Below are positions 35,920-46,088 of a stretch of DNA of 64,000 bases, in pieces. The stretch is taken from assembly GCA_002733205.1 (NCBI GenBank), contig NVUW01000001.1:744001-808000 (forward strand), in the 5' to 3' direction. Made by a program: the position numbers and the translations under genes. How positions within the stretch are numbered: the stretch's first letter is position 1; every line of letters starts with the position of its first letter. The notes under the pieces are model-generated. The model had not been told where the DNA came from and did no database searches. It saw only the letters and a list, made by a program, of their open reading frames with translations. Source of the stretch: Thalassobium sp. GTDB taxonomy: Bacteria > Pseudomonadota > Gammaproteobacteria > Pseudomonadales > Oceanobacteraceae.

Positions 35920-37809
35920 TCAGAGCGCCCGCTGCTGATCGCGCAGAGCATCTTCAACAGCAAAGCGCATATATTGATCGTTCTGCGGGACGCGCTTAAG
36001 AAAATTCACAATGTCAGTATCCGGCTGCATTTTCCCTAAAGTTTCAACCATGCGGCGCTGCACCAGTGGCTCATAAGTTGAAATCATCGCCATCATCTTT
36101 TCCTGTACACCTCTGCCTAATTTAATCAGGGCGTTTTGTGCCTCTTCCGGAATTTTATGATCCAGATCGCCGAGACTTTCTATTAATAATTCCTGCGCGC
36201 GTAAATCCTGGGTGCGGATGTTCCCCAGTACGGTGATCAGATGACGTTTCATGGTGGTGCGGTAAGGGCCGCTGGCCTGTACGCGCACACGTTCCAGTTT
36301 ACGGATCACGAGGTCTTCTGCAGCCGCAGCTCGCGCTCCGTAAGCCACCAGATATTCGCCATAGGCATTCAGTTCCATGGCATTGCCGTCACTGAATAAC
36401 CGGTCAGCACATTCTCTCGGCGTACAGGCTTCAGAATCCGGCAGGTTATAACGGATAAACCAGAGGTGCTTCTGCACCTCATTAATGCGTTGGCCTTTGA
36501 TGATCTGAGCAAATAACTTCGGATAGCGGCCGAGCATATTCTCGATGAGTGCAGCCTGCTGCTGATTTTCTTCAGCGTTACGCTCCAGTGTTGTCAGCAG
36601 ATAGTAGAGCTGCTTGGCACTGTTGTCGTTGAGGATGTCTTTTTGCTCGTTCAGCTTTTCCAGCAGCAGGTTAAAACTGTTGCTGGCCAGTTCCAGCTCG
36701 CCGCCGTCCTTCAGCTGGTTTTTATAAAAATCGGTCATGGGTTTAACCACGTCATTAATGTCCGGCAGCTCGCCGCTGTATTGCTGAAATAATTCAGCGC
36801 CGATAGCCGGCTGGCGATAAGCCGTGGCTTTAATAATGCGCGCGGTCAGCTCTCCGGCGCTCAGGGCGGGACTGCCGACTTTTCCTTTTCCTGCTGCCCG
36901 AATCAGTGACTGTAATTGATTTTTCAGTTGCAGTGCCGTCTGCGGCTGATAGCTGGGCTTGCCGCTGCGTGTATCATCGGGAGATTTATCGCTGTAATTA
37001 GATAACGCTGACAGCAGAAGCTGCAGGCGGTCTTCCGGCAGACGCTGCAGGCTGCTGAGCATGGCTTCCCATTCGGTCGGGGTGATGCCGTTATCTTTAA
37101 TGATGGCGTACTTTACGATGCCCGGAAGATATCCAGCCAGGTTATGTGGTGCGATCTGCGCCAGTTGCACAAACAGATAATCCCGGTAGTCGGCAGCGGG
37201 GTGGCGGCTCTGGGTCAGGGAGTAGAGCACGTTATATTGCCAGTCATTGCAGTCGTTATCGAAAGGCGCTTTTAACGCAAACGCGACCAGCTCGGCATTT
37301 TTATCCGGGCTTGGGGCTTTCTGTAGTGAGATTTTTACCTGCTCGCGCATGGCGTCGCAGGGGTTTTTACCGCCGCCATGAACAATGGTGGCAATCTGAG
37401 AGCTCAACCCATCAGGATCAACTTCAATTTCGGCTTTCAGATAAAAGCTTTCGCCATCCCATTTTTCTTCAAGAATTTTGGTTTTGGTCAGCGCCTGAGC
37501 AAAGGTCTGGTAGTTGGCCTGTACGGTGCGGCTGAATTCTTCTTTATCCAGTGTTTCAGTATTACTGAAGCTGGATTGCACCTGCACGCCGACTTCCTCA
37601 ATTAATAATGATTGCAACTGTTGTAATGCAGCTTTGCGCGCCGACACTTTGGAGTCATTTTCGCTGGCGTTGTAGGTGTATTCCCGGACGACCGTCATGG
37701 CTGCCGCTGTGGCTGACTGGCTGTACATTGCGCTGCTCAGCAATAACAGCAGCAGGGCGAGAGGGATCAGTGCTGATGGCGTTCGGGAGAGGATGGGAGC
37801 GTTGGGCAT
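35920..37809 (-). CDS. Periplasmic protein of unknown function with C-terminal HEAT-like repeats
   Basis: A 629-residue protein with a signal peptide (hydrophobic LIPLALLLLLLSSAMYSQ, cut near ATAAA). Residues 40-135 (VREYTYNASENDSKVSARKA, then FYLKAEIEVDP) resemble the N-terminal domain of LPP20/FlgT-type secreted proteins that are built on a KVSARKAALQQLQ-like helix. The rest is almost all helical; the last 150 residues (ITVLGNIRTQDLRAQELLIE, LVQRRMVETLGKMQPDTDIV) look like HEAT repeats. I do not recognise the family. It lies downstream of rne on the same strand but after the rne terminator. Protein-protein scaffolding in the periplasm is likely from the shape alone. Confidence 0.72.
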   Translation of the reverse strand: MPNAPILSRTPSALIPLALLLLLLSSAMYSQSATAAAMTVVREYTYNASENDSKVSARKAALQQLQSLLIEEVGVQVQSSFSNTETLDKEEFSRTVQANYQTFAQALTKTKILEEKWDGESFYLKAEIEVDPDGLSSQIATIVHGGGKNPCDAMREQVKISLQKAPSPDKNAELVAFALKAPFDNDCNDWQYNVLYSLTQSRHPAADYRDYLFVQLAQIAPHNLAGYLPGIVKYAIIKDNGITPTEWEAMLSSLQRLPEDRLQLLLSALSNYSDKSPDDTRSGKPSYQPQTALQLKNQLQSLIRAAGKGKVGSPALSAGELTARIIKATAYRQPAIGAELFQQYSGELPDINDVVKPMTDFYKNQLKDGGELELASNSFNLLLEKLNEQKDILNDNSAKQLYYLLTTLERNAEENQQQAALIENMLGRYPKLFAQIIKGQRINEVQKHLWFIRYNLPDSEACTPRECADRLFSDGNAMELNAYGEYLVAYGARAAAAEDLVIRKLERVRVQASGPYRTTMKRHLITVLGNIRTQDLRAQELLIESLGDLDHKIPEEAQNALIKLGRGVQEKMMAMISTYEPLVQRRMVETLGKMQPDTDIVNFLKRVPQNDQYMRFAVEDALRDQQRAL

Positions 37810-37901
37810 GGGTCGTCCTTGCGAAAATAATAGCGGCCGAAAGTGCGCATATTACTGATAACTGTCTCTCCAGTCAGTAATAGCGATGGTGTTGCGGGCA
37901 T

Positions 37902-37927
37902 AAAAAAAACCGCCCGGAGGCGGTTTT
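37902..37927 (-). terminator. Terminator of rne (minus strand)
   Basis: Read on the minus strand: AAAA CCGCC, loop TCCG, GGCGG followed by eight T. It lies 34 bases after the rne stop. Confidence 0.9.
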
Positions 37928-37960
37928 CAGGTCAGTAATAGTCGGCGCACGCCGTCCGTA

Positions 37961-40900
37961 TTACTTGTTTGGCGTATCGCTGTCGCTGGCAGCTTCAGCC
38001 GGTACGGTCTCAGCCTGAGCAGGAGAGGTCACGGTTTCTGTGGTAGCAGAAGCGTTATTTTCCGTTGCAGCTTGTTCGGTTGCTTGCTCGTTGCCGGTAT
38101 TGCGACGGTTGCGCGGGTCATTGGGAGCGCGTCCACCCGGAGTGCGGCGACGTCCACGACGTGATGCACGATCATTACCCTGAGTGGCAGTAGCGACTTC
38201 TTCCTGAGACGTTGTCACTTCGGCATCAGCGTTGTCTTCTGCGGCGGCGCTTTCAATAACGACGGCTTCAGCAGCAGGTGCCTCAACAGGTTCTTTAGCA
38301 GCAGCTTCGGCTTGCGCTTCAGCGGCCGCCTGTTTGGCGGCTTTCTTTGCTGCAGCAGACTTCTCGCTGGCTTGCTGACGGGCCTTGCGACGCGTCTGAG
38401 CTTTTTCCTGCTTGTCTGACTCCTGCTCGGCCGATGCTACTGCCTGCTCTTCAGAAACCGCGTCACTTACTGGCTCTGCTGCTTGCGCACTCGCTACGGC
38501 TTCAGGTTTGGCTTCCGCGCTGTCTGTTTTCGTGTTGTCTGCTTCCGCGTTGCCTGTTTCGTCGGAGCTGGCTTCAGCCGTTGCGACTTCGGCGATAGCA
38601 ACTTCAGGCGCTTCCGAAACCGGTGTTTCTGAGTGACTTGCAGCGTGAGTAACGTCCGTGCTTTCAACGGCTGCCGTTGCTGCGTCAGTAACATCGGCGG
38701 CTTCTGCCGTTACGTTGTCAGCCGTATTCTCAGTCGTGTCGTTGTCGGCTGCGGCGTTGTTGCTTTTCGCCGGACGTTCGTCACGATTGCGGTTGCGACG
38801 ACGGCTGTTGCGTGAGCGGCGGGTGGTTTTCTCACCATTCTCATCGTTGCCATTGTCAGCACTGTTGTCGTTGCTGTTATCCGTCGTATTGTCAGTCACA
38901 TCAGCAGATTCTTCAGCAGTTACTACATTGCTGTTTTCTTCATCACTGGTGTTTGCCGTGCGATCAGTCTGACGTTCGCTGCGATCATTGCGGCTGCGAC
39001 GACGACGACCTTCAGGGCGAGCGTCGCTGCGCGCTGCATTGTCACCAGCTTCGCTGGCTGCTGCATTTTCCGGCAGTTCGACTTTATCACTGCGCTCAAC
39101 ACGGGCTTCGCTGCGCTCGGCACGCGGTGCACGGTTGCCGCTGCGATCACGGCGCGGCGCGCGTGGCTCATTGCTGGCCTCGGCTTCCTGGCGCTCGGCG
39201 CGGTTGTCGCTACGCTCGTTGTCGCGGTTTTCGTTGCGGTTACGGGCAGGGCGTTCGCTGCGATTGTCGTTGCGGTTGCGGCCGGAACGCTCTGCACGAT
39301 TGTCGTTACGACCTTCGCTGCGGCTGTCGTTACGGGCTTCATTGCGATTACCGCGTTCGTTATCACCGTCATTGCGGTCGTCACGATTACGATCATTGCG
39401 ATTGCGGCTGCGATCATTGCGGTTACGGTCGTTGTTACGGCTGCGGTCATTGTTGCGACTGCGATCGTTACGCTCGTTACGGCCGCTGCCATTCTCGCGC
39501 GCTTGCTTCGGCGCAGGTTTTTCTTCCTGTTTCTCGCCACCGTCAAACAGGGCGGACAGGGCGCTGCCAATTTTGCCCCACAGACCTTTGCTGGCCGATG
39601 CTGCAACCGTCGTTTCTGCTACCGCAACCGGTGTGCTGACTGGCGCGCTGTGAGCACCGGCTTTTACTGCCGCTTGCTGCACTTTAGTGCTTTCACGAAT
39701 GGTCAGGTCGAGGCCGTATTCAGTCTCTTCCTCTTCCATTTTATGTTCGTAGCTGACTTCGCCGATCAGGCTGTCATCCGGACGCAGGCGCAGTACTTCG
39801 TAATGCGGTGTTTCCATATTCGGGTTCGGCAGAACCACCACTTTGCTGCCATGACGCGCTTCGATACCAGCAATCAGGGTGCGCTTCTCGTTCAGCAGGA
39901 AGGTGGCGACCGATACCGGCACGATGGCACGGATTTGTCCGGTGTTTTCCTTGGCGGCTTCTTCTTCGATCAGGCGCAGGATAGACAGGCCCGTGGACTG
40001 AATATCACGCACGACACCAGTACCATTACAGCGTGGGCACACATGGCCGCTGGTTTCTTCCAGGGATGGACGCAGACGCTGACGCGACATTTCCATCAGG
40101 CCGAAACGTGAAATACGGCCAACCTGGACGCGCGCGCGATCCACTTCCAGTGCTTTCTTCAGGCGGGTTTCAACTTCGCGCTGATTTTTGCTGGACAGCA
40201 TGTCGATAAAGTCGATCACCACCAGACCACCCATGTCGCGCAGACGTAACTGGCGGGCAATCTCGTCGGCGGCTTCAACGTTGGTGTTCAGCGCGGTTTC
40301 TTCGATGTCGGCACCTTTGGTGGCGCGTGCCGAGTTAATGTCGATGGAGACCAGGGCTTCTGTCGGATCAATAACAATCGAGCCACCGGACGGCAGTTTC
40401 ACTTCACGCTGGAACGCCGATTCGATCTGGCTTTCAATCTGATAGCGATTAAACAGTGGCACAGCATCGGTGTAGCGTTTGAATTTGTTCTGATAGTGCG
40501 GCATCACCTGTTGCACAAAGCCAAGGGCTTCTTCATAGGCGGCATCGGTATCAATCAGTACTTCACCGACGTCCTGGCGCAGGTAATCGCGAATGGCGCG
40601 AATGATGACGTTGCTTTCCTGCAGCAGCAGGCACGGAGCAGGGCGTTCATCGGAGGCGCGCTTGATGGCGTCCCACAGGTGAACCAGATAGTTAAGGTCA
40701 GCCTGCAGTTCTTCGGCGCTGCGACCAATGCCCGCGGTACGGACGATAACGCCCATTTTGTCCGGTACGGTCACGCCTTTCATGGCTTCGCGCAGTTCGG
40801 TGCGCTCATCGCCTTCGATGCGACGGGAGATGCCGCCGGCACGTGGGTTATTCGGCATCAATACCAGATAACGGCCAGCCAGGGATACCTGAGTGGTCAG

Positions 40901-41242
40901 GGCTGCGCCTTTGTTGCCGCGTTCTTCTTTGTCGACCTGAATGATAACTTCCTGGCCTTCGCGCAGAACATCTTTGATGTTGATGCGGCCTGAACCTGGG
41001 TCTTTAACAAAGTATTCGCGGGCGATTTCTTTCAGTGGCAGGAAGCCGTGACGCTCAGCGCCGAAGTCGACAAAAGCCGCTTCCAGGCTGGGTTCGATGC
41101 GGGTGATCTTACCTTTATAGACATTGGATTTCTTTTGCTCGCGGGAGCCTGACTCAATATCCAGATCGTAGAGTTTCTGGCCATCTACTAGGGCAACACG
41201 CAACTCTTCGGGTTGAGTTGCATTGATAAGCATTCTTTTCAT
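37961..41242 (-). CDS. rne: Ribonuclease E, with a long Arg/Asn-rich C-terminal tail
   Basis: A 1093-residue RNase E, the endonuclease that starts mRNA decay and processes rRNA and tRNA. The N terminus ([20 protein letters not shown]) leads to the S1 domain (about 36-118), the DNase I-like site [20 protein letters not shown] (about 345-364) and the zinc-link CPRCNGTG (about 399-406), close to E. coli numbering. From about residue 580 to 825 the chain is almost only R, N, D, E, S and G ([12 protein letters not shown] type repeats), then an Ala/Glu-rich stretch with Lys-rich helix (about 940-985), then [10 protein letters not shown] (about 1025). The tail is the RNA- and degradosome-binding scaffold. 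RraA, its inhibitor, is at 26388. Confidence 0.95.
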   Translation of the reverse strand: MKRMLINATQPEELRVALVDGQKLYDLDIESGSREQKKSNVYKGKITRIEPSLEAAFVDFGAERHGFLPLKEIAREYFVKDPGSGRINIKDVLREGQEVIIQVDKEERGNKGAALTTQVSLAGRYLVLMPNNPRAGGISRRIEGDERTELREAMKGVTVPDKMGVIVRTAGIGRSAEELQADLNYLVHLWDAIKRASDERPAPCLLLQESNVIIRAIRDYLRQDVGEVLIDTDAAYEEALGFVQQVMPHYQNKFKRYTDAVPLFNRYQIESQIESAFQREVKLPSGGSIVIDPTEALVSIDINSARATKGADIEETALNTNVEAADEIARQLRLRDMGGLVVIDFIDMLSSKNQREVETRLKKALEVDRARVQVGRISRFGLMEMSRQRLRPSLEETSGHVCPRCNGTGVVRDIQSTGLSILRLIEEEAAKENTGQIRAIVPVSVATFLLNEKRTLIAGIEARHGSKVVVLPNPNMETPHYEVLRLRPDDSLIGEVSYEHKMEEEETEYGLDLTIRESTKVQQAAVKAGAHSAPVSTPVAVAETTVAASASKGLWGKIGSALSALFDGGEKQEEKPAPKQARENGSGRNERNDRSRNNDRSRNNDRNRNDRSRNRNDRNRDDRNDGDNERGNRNEARNDSRSEGRNDNRAERSGRNRNDNRSERPARNRNENRDNERSDNRAERQEAEASNEPRAPRRDRSGNRAPRAERSEARVERSDKVELPENAAASEAGDNAARSDARPEGRRRRSRNDRSERQTDRTANTSDEENSNVVTAEESADVTDNTTDNSNDNSADNGNDENGEKTTRRSRNSRRRNRNRDERPAKSNNAAADNDTTENTADNVTAEAADVTDAATAAVESTDVTHAASHSETPVSEAPEVAIAEVATAEASSDETGNAEADNTKTDSAEAKPEAVASAQAAEPVSDAVSEEQAVASAEQESDKQEKAQTRRKARQQASEKSAAAKKAAKQAAAEAQAEAAAKEPVEAPAAEAVVIESAAAEDNADAEVTTSQEEVATATQGNDRASRRGRRRTPGGRAPNDPRNRRNTGNEQATEQAATENNASATTETVTSPAQAETVPAEAASDSDTPNK

Positions 41243-41706
41243 GCTGTACGTTAAGCTCGTTCTGGCAACGTACCGGCTGGCAATGCCGGATCATTCCGGC
41301 CACTACCAAAATATTTATGGGTGCTTTGCAGCAGTTGTCAGCGCCGTTTTCGGGTCGCCTGACCTGTCTAGCAGTGGTGCCTCTGGTTTGTCGTGCACCA
41401 ACACTGTCCATAATTTGATAATGCGAGATTGCCCGCAGGTCGCTGCGTGGTTTATCTCACTGGGCGGGCGGCCATGGGCCTGCGCTCGCCGTAATTATTC
41501 GTCAGGAAGAGTTTTAACAGTATGTCTTCTTCCTTATACTCTGCCGCTTAATCGGCTTGGCCTGGCCTTTCGGCTGATCTTGATCGTCGGCTGGGTTGTA
41601 CGCTTTCTCTGTGCCGACCAGGGCCGTGGGCGAATATAGCAACATTGGTTGCGCCCCGCAAATGCCATACCACAAATAAATCCGCCGCCTGAGCTGCTCT
41701 GAATTT
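41243..41706. other. Divergent regulatory region and likely rne leader between rne and rluC
   Basis: 464 bases without a credible gene; frames here are shadows. Part should be the rne 5' leader, which in E. coli is about 360 bases long and mediates feedback control by RNase E itself. A possible sigma-70 promoter for rluC is TTTAAC (41513-41518), 16 bases, TATACT (41535-41540). No promoter for rne was recognised with confidence. Confidence 0.45.
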
Positions 41707-42675
41707 ATGTCAAATCACGAAATCGATACCGGTAAAGTATCGCTGCTGACGGTGACCGCCGATAATGATGGTCAGCGTATCGATAATTTTCTTATTTCTG
41801 TTCTGAAGGGCGTCCCTAAAACGCTGGTGTATCGCATCATCCGCAAAGGCGAAGTGCGGGTAAATAAAGGAAGAGTGAAAGCGGATACGCGACTGGCCGT
41901 TGGCGACGTGGTACGTGTGCCGCCATTGCGCATCGCCGAACGTGATGAGACACCGGAGGTGTCGCCGCTGCTGCAGGATATTCTGCAGAATGCCATTCTG
42001 CATGAAGATGACGGTCTTCTGGTGGTTAACAAGCCTCATGGGCTGGCTGTGCATGGCGGCAGTGGAGTCAGCCTGGGGCTTATTGAAGCGCTGCGTAAAA
42101 TGCGCCCGGATCATCGTTTTCTGGAGCTGGTTCATCGTCTCGATCGCGACACCTCTGGCGTTATCATGATTGCCAAGAAACGCTCGGTTCTGACCGCCCT
42201 GCAGCGCATGCTGGCGAATAAGTCGGGCATCAGTAAAAAGTATCTGGCCATGGTGCATGGTCAGTGGCCGGCCTCCATCACGGAAGTGCGCGAGCCCTTG
42301 CTGCGCTTCGAACGTCAGTCGGGTGAGCGTATGGTAATGGTCAGTCCGGAAGGGAAGACCTCTCTGACCAAAACCGCACTGAAAGCTCAGGGGGCTAATT
42401 ACTCCTTAATAGAAGCCGAGCCCATTACCGGCCGGACTCACCAGATTCGCGTGCATTGCCAATATCAGGGCTGCAGCATTGCCGGGGATGTGAAGTACTG
42501 CGATCGTTCGCAGCAGGAAATTGATAAGCGGCAAGGGGTTAAACGCTTGTTTTTGCATGCCTGGCAGTTGTCGTTCCGCCATCCGGATACCGGCGAGCGA
42601 TTACAGGTCAGTGCATTGCCAGACAAAGAATTCAGCAGCATGTTAAAGAAGGCGGGGTGTGAATTTGCGCTTTAA
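41707..42675 (+). CDS. rluC: 23S rRNA pseudouridine synthase RluC
   Basis: A 322-residue pseudouridine synthase. An S4 RNA-binding domain is at about 18-75 (QRIDNFLISVLKGVPKTLVY). The catalytic Asp is in LVHRLDRDTSGVIMIAKK (about 139-156), and VNKPHGLAVHGGSG (about 105-118) and PITGRTHQIRVHCQYQGC (about 239-256) complete the RluA-type signature. RluC modifies U955, U2504 and U2580 of 23S rRNA in E. coli. Gene order rne-rluC divergent is the E. coli order. It overlaps the next gene by 17 bases. Confidence 0.94.
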   Translation: MSNHEIDTGKVSLLTVTADNDGQRIDNFLISVLKGVPKTLVYRIIRKGEVRVNKGRVKADTRLAVGDVVRVPPLRIAERDETPEVSPLLQDILQNAILHEDDGLLVVNKPHGLAVHGGSGVSLGLIEALRKMRPDHRFLELVHRLDRDTSGVIMIAKKRSVLTALQRMLANKSGISKKYLAMVHGQWPASITEVREPLLRFERQSGERMVMVSPEGKTSLTKTALKAQGANYSLIEAEPITGRTHQIRVHCQYQGCSIAGDVKYCDRSQQEIDKRQGVKRLFLHAWQLSFRHPDTGERLQVSALPDKEFSSMLKKAGCEFAL

Positions 42676-43318
42676 ACTGATTATTTTTGATTGGGACGGC
42701 ACACTGGTCGATTCCACCCAGCGCATTGTTGACAGCATGCAGCAGGCGGCGGCTGAAGTGGGCTTGCCAAAGGTTGCGGATGCCGCCGTGCAGAATATTA
42801 TCGGCCTTGGCTTACCGGAAGCGTTGCGCACCGTCTGGCCTGTTATTGATGAACCTCAGCTGCAAGCCATGACTCAGGTGTACGCACGCTACTTTGTCGC
42901 CGACAGCCAGGTGGCGATGGGATTTTTCCCCGGAACTCCGGAGTTTTTGGCGGGTCTTGTTGAGCAGGGCTATTTGCTGGCGGTCGCGACGGGTAAAAGT
43001 CGTCGCGGATTGGACCGGATGTTGCGCGACCTGAAAATTGGTCATCGCTTTGCCGCAACCCGTTGCGCCGATGAAACCCGCTCCAAGCCGCACCCGCTGA
43101 TGCTAAAAGAATTGCTCAGCGAACTAAATGTTGCGCCAGATGAAGCACTGATGGTGGGTGATACCACGTATGATCTCGATATGGCCAATGCTGCAGGCAT
43201 GGCATCGGTGGCGATGGGGCATGGTGCTCATGATGATGATGTATTGCTGGCTTGTGGTCCGCTGACCATCTGCCATAGCATTCACGAACTTAACGACTGG
43301 ATACGTATTAATGGATAA
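42659..43318 (+). CDS. HAD-family phosphatase (phosphoglycolate phosphatase-like)
   Basis: A 219-residue HAD hydrolase. Motif I is LIIFDWDGTLVDST (about 7-20), motif II is LAVATGKSRRGL (about 107-118), the Lys motif is CADETRSKPHPLM (about 138-150) and motif III is EALMVGDTTYDLDMANAAG (about 162-180). It starts with GTG at 42659 inside the rluC end, so translation is coupled, and overlaps sppA by eight bases. The same HAD gene follows rluC in Pseudomonas and relatives. The substrate is not known; phosphoglycolate is only a family label. Confidence 0.88.
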   Translation: MNLRFKLIIFDWDGTLVDSTQRIVDSMQQAAAEVGLPKVADAAVQNIIGLGLPEALRTVWPVIDEPQLQAMTQVYARYFVADSQVAMGFFPGTPEFLAGLVEQGYLLAVATGKSRRGLDRMLRDLKIGHRFAATRCADETRSKPHPLMLKELLSELNVAPDEALMVGDTTYDLDMANAAGMASVAMGHGAHDDDVLLACGPLTICHSIHELNDWIRING

Positions 43319-44309
43319 CGAAAATATCAATCAGGGTTCACCGCTGACTTCGCAGCCTGCGCGCCCGGAAGACAACAGCAAAGAATGGAAGCTGATCGAG
43401 AAGGTTCTTATGGATATGCAGGGCGAGCAGAAGCGCGCCCGTCGCTGGGGGATCTTTTTTAAATCGCTCACCTTTATTTACCTGTTTGCCATTGTCTGGT
43501 TGCTGCGCATGCCGGGTGAGCATGGCGCAGACATGCTGCCGGAAGATAATTACGCGGCTGTGATCGAAGTGAACGGTGTGATTGCGGCTGATCAGGATGC
43601 CAGTGCAGATGCACTGATCGGTGCGCTGCGTGATGCTTTTGATGATGAGAAGGCTCTGGGAGTTATTCTGCGCATCAATAGCCCTGGTGGCAGCCCGGTT
43701 CAGGCGGGTTATGTTTATGACGAAATTAAGCGCCTGAAAGAAATCCGTCCTGACTTCCCGGTTTATGCGGTCATTATGGATCTGGGCGCCTCCGGTGCGT
43801 ACTACATCGCAGCGGCAGCGGATGAAATCTATGCCGACAAAGCGAGCCTTGTCGGCTCCATCGGCGTTGTGGGTTCTGGTTTTGGTTTTGTTAAAGCGAT
43901 GGATAAATTCGGCATCGAGCGTCGCCAGTATACGTCGGGTGAGCACAAAGGCTTCCTTGATCCGTTCCTGCCGGAAAATGCTGAAGAGAAAGCCTTCTGG
44001 CAGAGCGTTCTGAAGGTTACCCATAACCAGTTCATTGAACAGGTTAAAAAAGGACGCGGTGATCGCCTGAAGGAAGATCCGAATTTGTTTTCCGGACTGG
44101 TGTGGTCGGGCGAACAAGCCCTTGATCTGGGTCTGATTGACGGCCTGGCATCCAGTAGCCAGATTGCCCGCGACAAGCTCAATACAGAAGAGTTGGTGAA
44201 CTTCACTTACCAGCCAAGCCCATGGGATGAACTGGTTAAGCGTTTTGGCGCAAGCATGGGGCGTGGCTTCGCTACGCTGCTGACTGAGCAGACACTGAGT
44301 CTGCGTTAA
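43311..44309 (+). CDS. sppA: SppA-like signal peptide peptidase (S49 family)
   Basis: A 332-residue membrane protease. One membrane segment is near residues 48-65 (FFKSLTFIYLFAIVWLLRMP). The S49 domain holds INSPGGSPVQAGYVYDEIKR (about 122-141), with the nucleophile Ser in DLGASGAYYIAAAADEIYA (about 156-174) and SLVGSIGVVGSGFGF (about 178-192); the catalytic Lys of short SppA proteins is probably in the ERRQYTSGEHKGFLDPF stretch (about 203-219). It removes cleaved signal peptides from the inner membrane. The length is that of the half-size SppA (SohB-like), not the 618-residue E. coli form. Confidence 0.9.
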   Translation: MDNENINQGSPLTSQPARPEDNSKEWKLIEKVLMDMQGEQKRARRWGIFFKSLTFIYLFAIVWLLRMPGEHGADMLPEDNYAAVIEVNGVIAADQDASADALIGALRDAFDDEKALGVILRINSPGGSPVQAGYVYDEIKRLKEIRPDFPVYAVIMDLGASGAYYIAAAADEIYADKASLVGSIGVVGSGFGFVKAMDKFGIERRQYTSGEHKGFLDPFLPENAEEKAFWQSVLKVTHNQFIEQVKKGRGDRLKEDPNLFSGLVWSGEQALDLGLIDGLASSSQIARDKLNTEELVNFTYQPSPWDELVKRFGASMGRGFATLLTEQTLSLR

Positions 44310-44339
44310 ATAATTTTGACAGAGGAGCTTTGCGTACCT

Positions 44340-44876
44340 ATGATGTCGCGCACTATGGCAGAGGCTCAGCTTCCCAAGCGTGTTGATGCGATTAAATTGG
44401 TGACGGTCAGTCAGCAATTTAATGCGGATATCGACAGCAAACAGCTAACCAGGCTTAGTGAGGCAGTCGAAGACTGCGTTGCTCCTGTTCATTGCGAAAT
44501 TCGTTTTGAGCGTGATCAGGAAAAGCACCGGTTACTGCAGGGTAGCTGTAATACAAGTGTTGTCATGATCTGTCAGCGCTGTCTTGGGAATGTCACCATT
44601 CCCGTAGAAAGCAGCTTTCAGCTGGGACTTGTATTTGATGATGATCAGGCCAAGCAATTACCGAAACGGTTTGAGCCGGTCGAAGTTGATGAAAATGGTC
44701 AACTGGATCTGTGGTCTGTGATGGAAGATGAAGTGCTGTTAGCACTGCCCATGTTTCCAACACACCCGGAAGGCGATTGTCAGTTTAAGCAACCTGGGTC
44801 AAAGCCGGAAACAACAGATTCAGACGACAAACGACCCAATCCGTTTGACGTTTTAGCTAAGCTCAAACAGAAATAG
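44340..44876 (+). CDS. yceD: YceD (DUF177) protein needed for 23S rRNA accumulation
   Basis: A 178-residue DUF177 protein with MICQRCLGNVTIPVESSFQL (about 79-98, two Cys in a CxxC-like QRC) and the acidic segment VEVDENGQLDLWSVMEDEVL (about 121-140) with LALPMFPTHPEGDC following. In bacteria and chloroplasts this family helps 23S rRNA maturation. It is in its usual place before rpmF, and ends 21 bases before it. AGGAG lies at 44323-44327, 12 bases from the ATG at 44340, and 44343 is an equally possible start. Confidence 0.88.
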   Translation: MMSRTMAEAQLPKRVDAIKLVTVSQQFNADIDSKQLTRLSEAVEDCVAPVHCEIRFERDQEKHRLLQGSCNTSVVMICQRCLGNVTIPVESSFQLGLVFDDDQAKQLPKRFEPVEVDENGQLDLWSVMEDEVLLALPMFPTHPEGDCQFKQPGSKPETTDSDDKRPNPFDVLAKLKQK

Positions 44877-44896
44877 CGAATAGTTAGGAGCCTAAA

Positions 44897-45082
44897 ATGG
44901 CGGTTCAGCAAAACAAAGTAACTCGTTCCAAACGTGGTATGCGTCGTTCACACGATGCTCTGGACACTGCAGCAGTGGCACTGTCTACCGATCCGACTAC
45001 CGGTGAAACTCACCGTCGTCACCACGTAAGCGCTGACGGTTTCTACCGTGGCAAAAAAGTCGTGGAGACTGGCAACAACTAA
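44897..45082 (+). CDS. rpmF: Ribosomal protein bL32
   Basis: A 61-residue basic protein with the bL32 N terminus [20 protein letters not shown] and the C-terminal [18 protein letters not shown] at 44886-44890. It lies between yceD and plsX as in most gammaproteobacteria, so ribosome and lipid synthesis genes share transcription. This version has no zinc-binding Cys. Confidence 0.97.
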   Translation: MAVQQNKVTRSKRGMRRSHDALDTAAVALSTDPTTGETHRRHHVSADGFYRGKKVVETGNN

Positions 45083-45083
45083 T

Positions 45084-46088
45084 ATGTTTACCGTTGCGGT
45101 AGATGTAATGGGCGGGGACTTAGGTCCCCGCGTTGCGTTTCAGGCCTGCAAAAAATTCCTTAAGTCGCGCCCGGATGTTCATCTGATTGTGGCGGTGACT
45201 CAGGACTTCGCTGACGAAGCGGAGTCGTTCTTTGCTTCCCGCAAATCGCGGGTACGCATTCTTCCTTGTGAAACCCAGATATCCATGCAGGACAAGCCCG
45301 CGCAAATGTTGCGCCAGGGATTAAAGTCCACCATGGCGGCAGTCTTGCGTGAGCATCAGCAAGGGCGGGCGCAGGGTATTCTTTCTGTCGGCAATACCGG
45401 GGCATTAATGGTGCTTGCCCGGCACTTACTGGGTACGCTGCCCGGCATGGATCGTCCGGCATTGGCTACGCTTCTGCCTACCCGCCAAAAACCACTGCTT
45501 ATGCTTGATCTGGGTGCCAATTTGGGTGTCAGTGCCGATCAGTTAGTGCAGTTTGCCTGCATTGGTGCCGCCTGGAGCAAAGTTCAGTGCGCTGCGGCGC
45601 CACGCCTTGGCTTGCTGAATGTGGGGCGTGAGTCGACCAAGGGGACTGATAATGTCCGTCAGGCCGCGGAGCAGCTGCAACGCATCATGCCGGATTACTA
45701 TGTTGGCTTTTATGAAGGCGACGATCTCTATCGTGGCGAGCTGGATGTTCTGATTACCGACGGCTTTGCTGGTAATATCGCCCTGAAAGCCAGCGAAGGA
45801 TTGTCTGAATGGCTGAGTGAGCAGCTGCACAGTGAATTTCGCAATACCTGGTTTTTGCGCTGGCTGTCATTCCTTTGGGCGCCGGCGATTGCCCGTATCG
45901 AGCGGCGCATATCACCGGCCCGTCATGGTGGCGCTTTGCTGCTGGGTCTGGATGGCGTGGTGGTCAAAACCCACGGCAAATCCAATGAACGCGCTTATCG
46001 TCACGCATTGGAATACCTGCTGCAAAAAGTCGAGCGTTTCGACAAACCCCGCCTGCTGGCGGAGCTTAATCGTCTGCAAAATCACTGA
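45084..46088 (+). CDS. plsX: Phosphate acyltransferase PlsX
   Basis: A 334-residue enzyme that makes acyl phosphate from acyl-ACP for phospholipid synthesis. Family start is VAVDVMGGDLGPRVAFQA (about 4-21); SVGNTGALMVLARHLLGTLP (about 105-124), MLDLGANLGVS (about 145-155) and ITDGFAGNIALKASEGL (about 227-243) follow. ATG at 45084 is one base after the rpmF stop, so it depends on rpmF translation; a frame from 45048 overlaps rpmF. No fabH follows, unlike E. coli. The segment to fabD (46089-46265) contains an AT-rich 7-bp inverted repeat (ATTGTTA/TAACAAT) and probably a promoter. Confidence 0.95.
   Translation: MFTVAVDVMGGDLGPRVAFQACKKFLKSRPDVHLIVAVTQDFADEAESFFASRKSRVRILPCETQISMQDKPAQMLRQGLKSTMAAVLREHQQGRAQGILSVGNTGALMVLARHLLGTLPGMDRPALATLLPTRQKPLLMLDLGANLGVSADQLVQFACIGAAWSKVQCAAAPRLGLLNVGRESTKGTDNVRQAAEQLQRIMPDYYVGFYEGDDLYRGELDVLITDGFAGNIALKASEGLSEWLSEQLHSEFRNTWFLRWLSFLWAPAIARIERRISPARHGGALLLGLDGVVVKTHGKSNERAYRHALEYLLQKVERFDKPRLLAELNRLQNH

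Noticed and set aside
38812..39653. Long plus-strand frames opposite the rne tail
   Set aside because: They are shadows of a repetitive Arg/Asn codon run on the other strand; no ribosome site, and composition (Arg/Cys/Leu runs) mirrors the rne repeats.
41223..41639. A 138-codon plus-strand frame in the rne-rluC region
   Set aside because: It has no good ribosome site, overlaps the rne start antisense, and sits in the expected rne leader.
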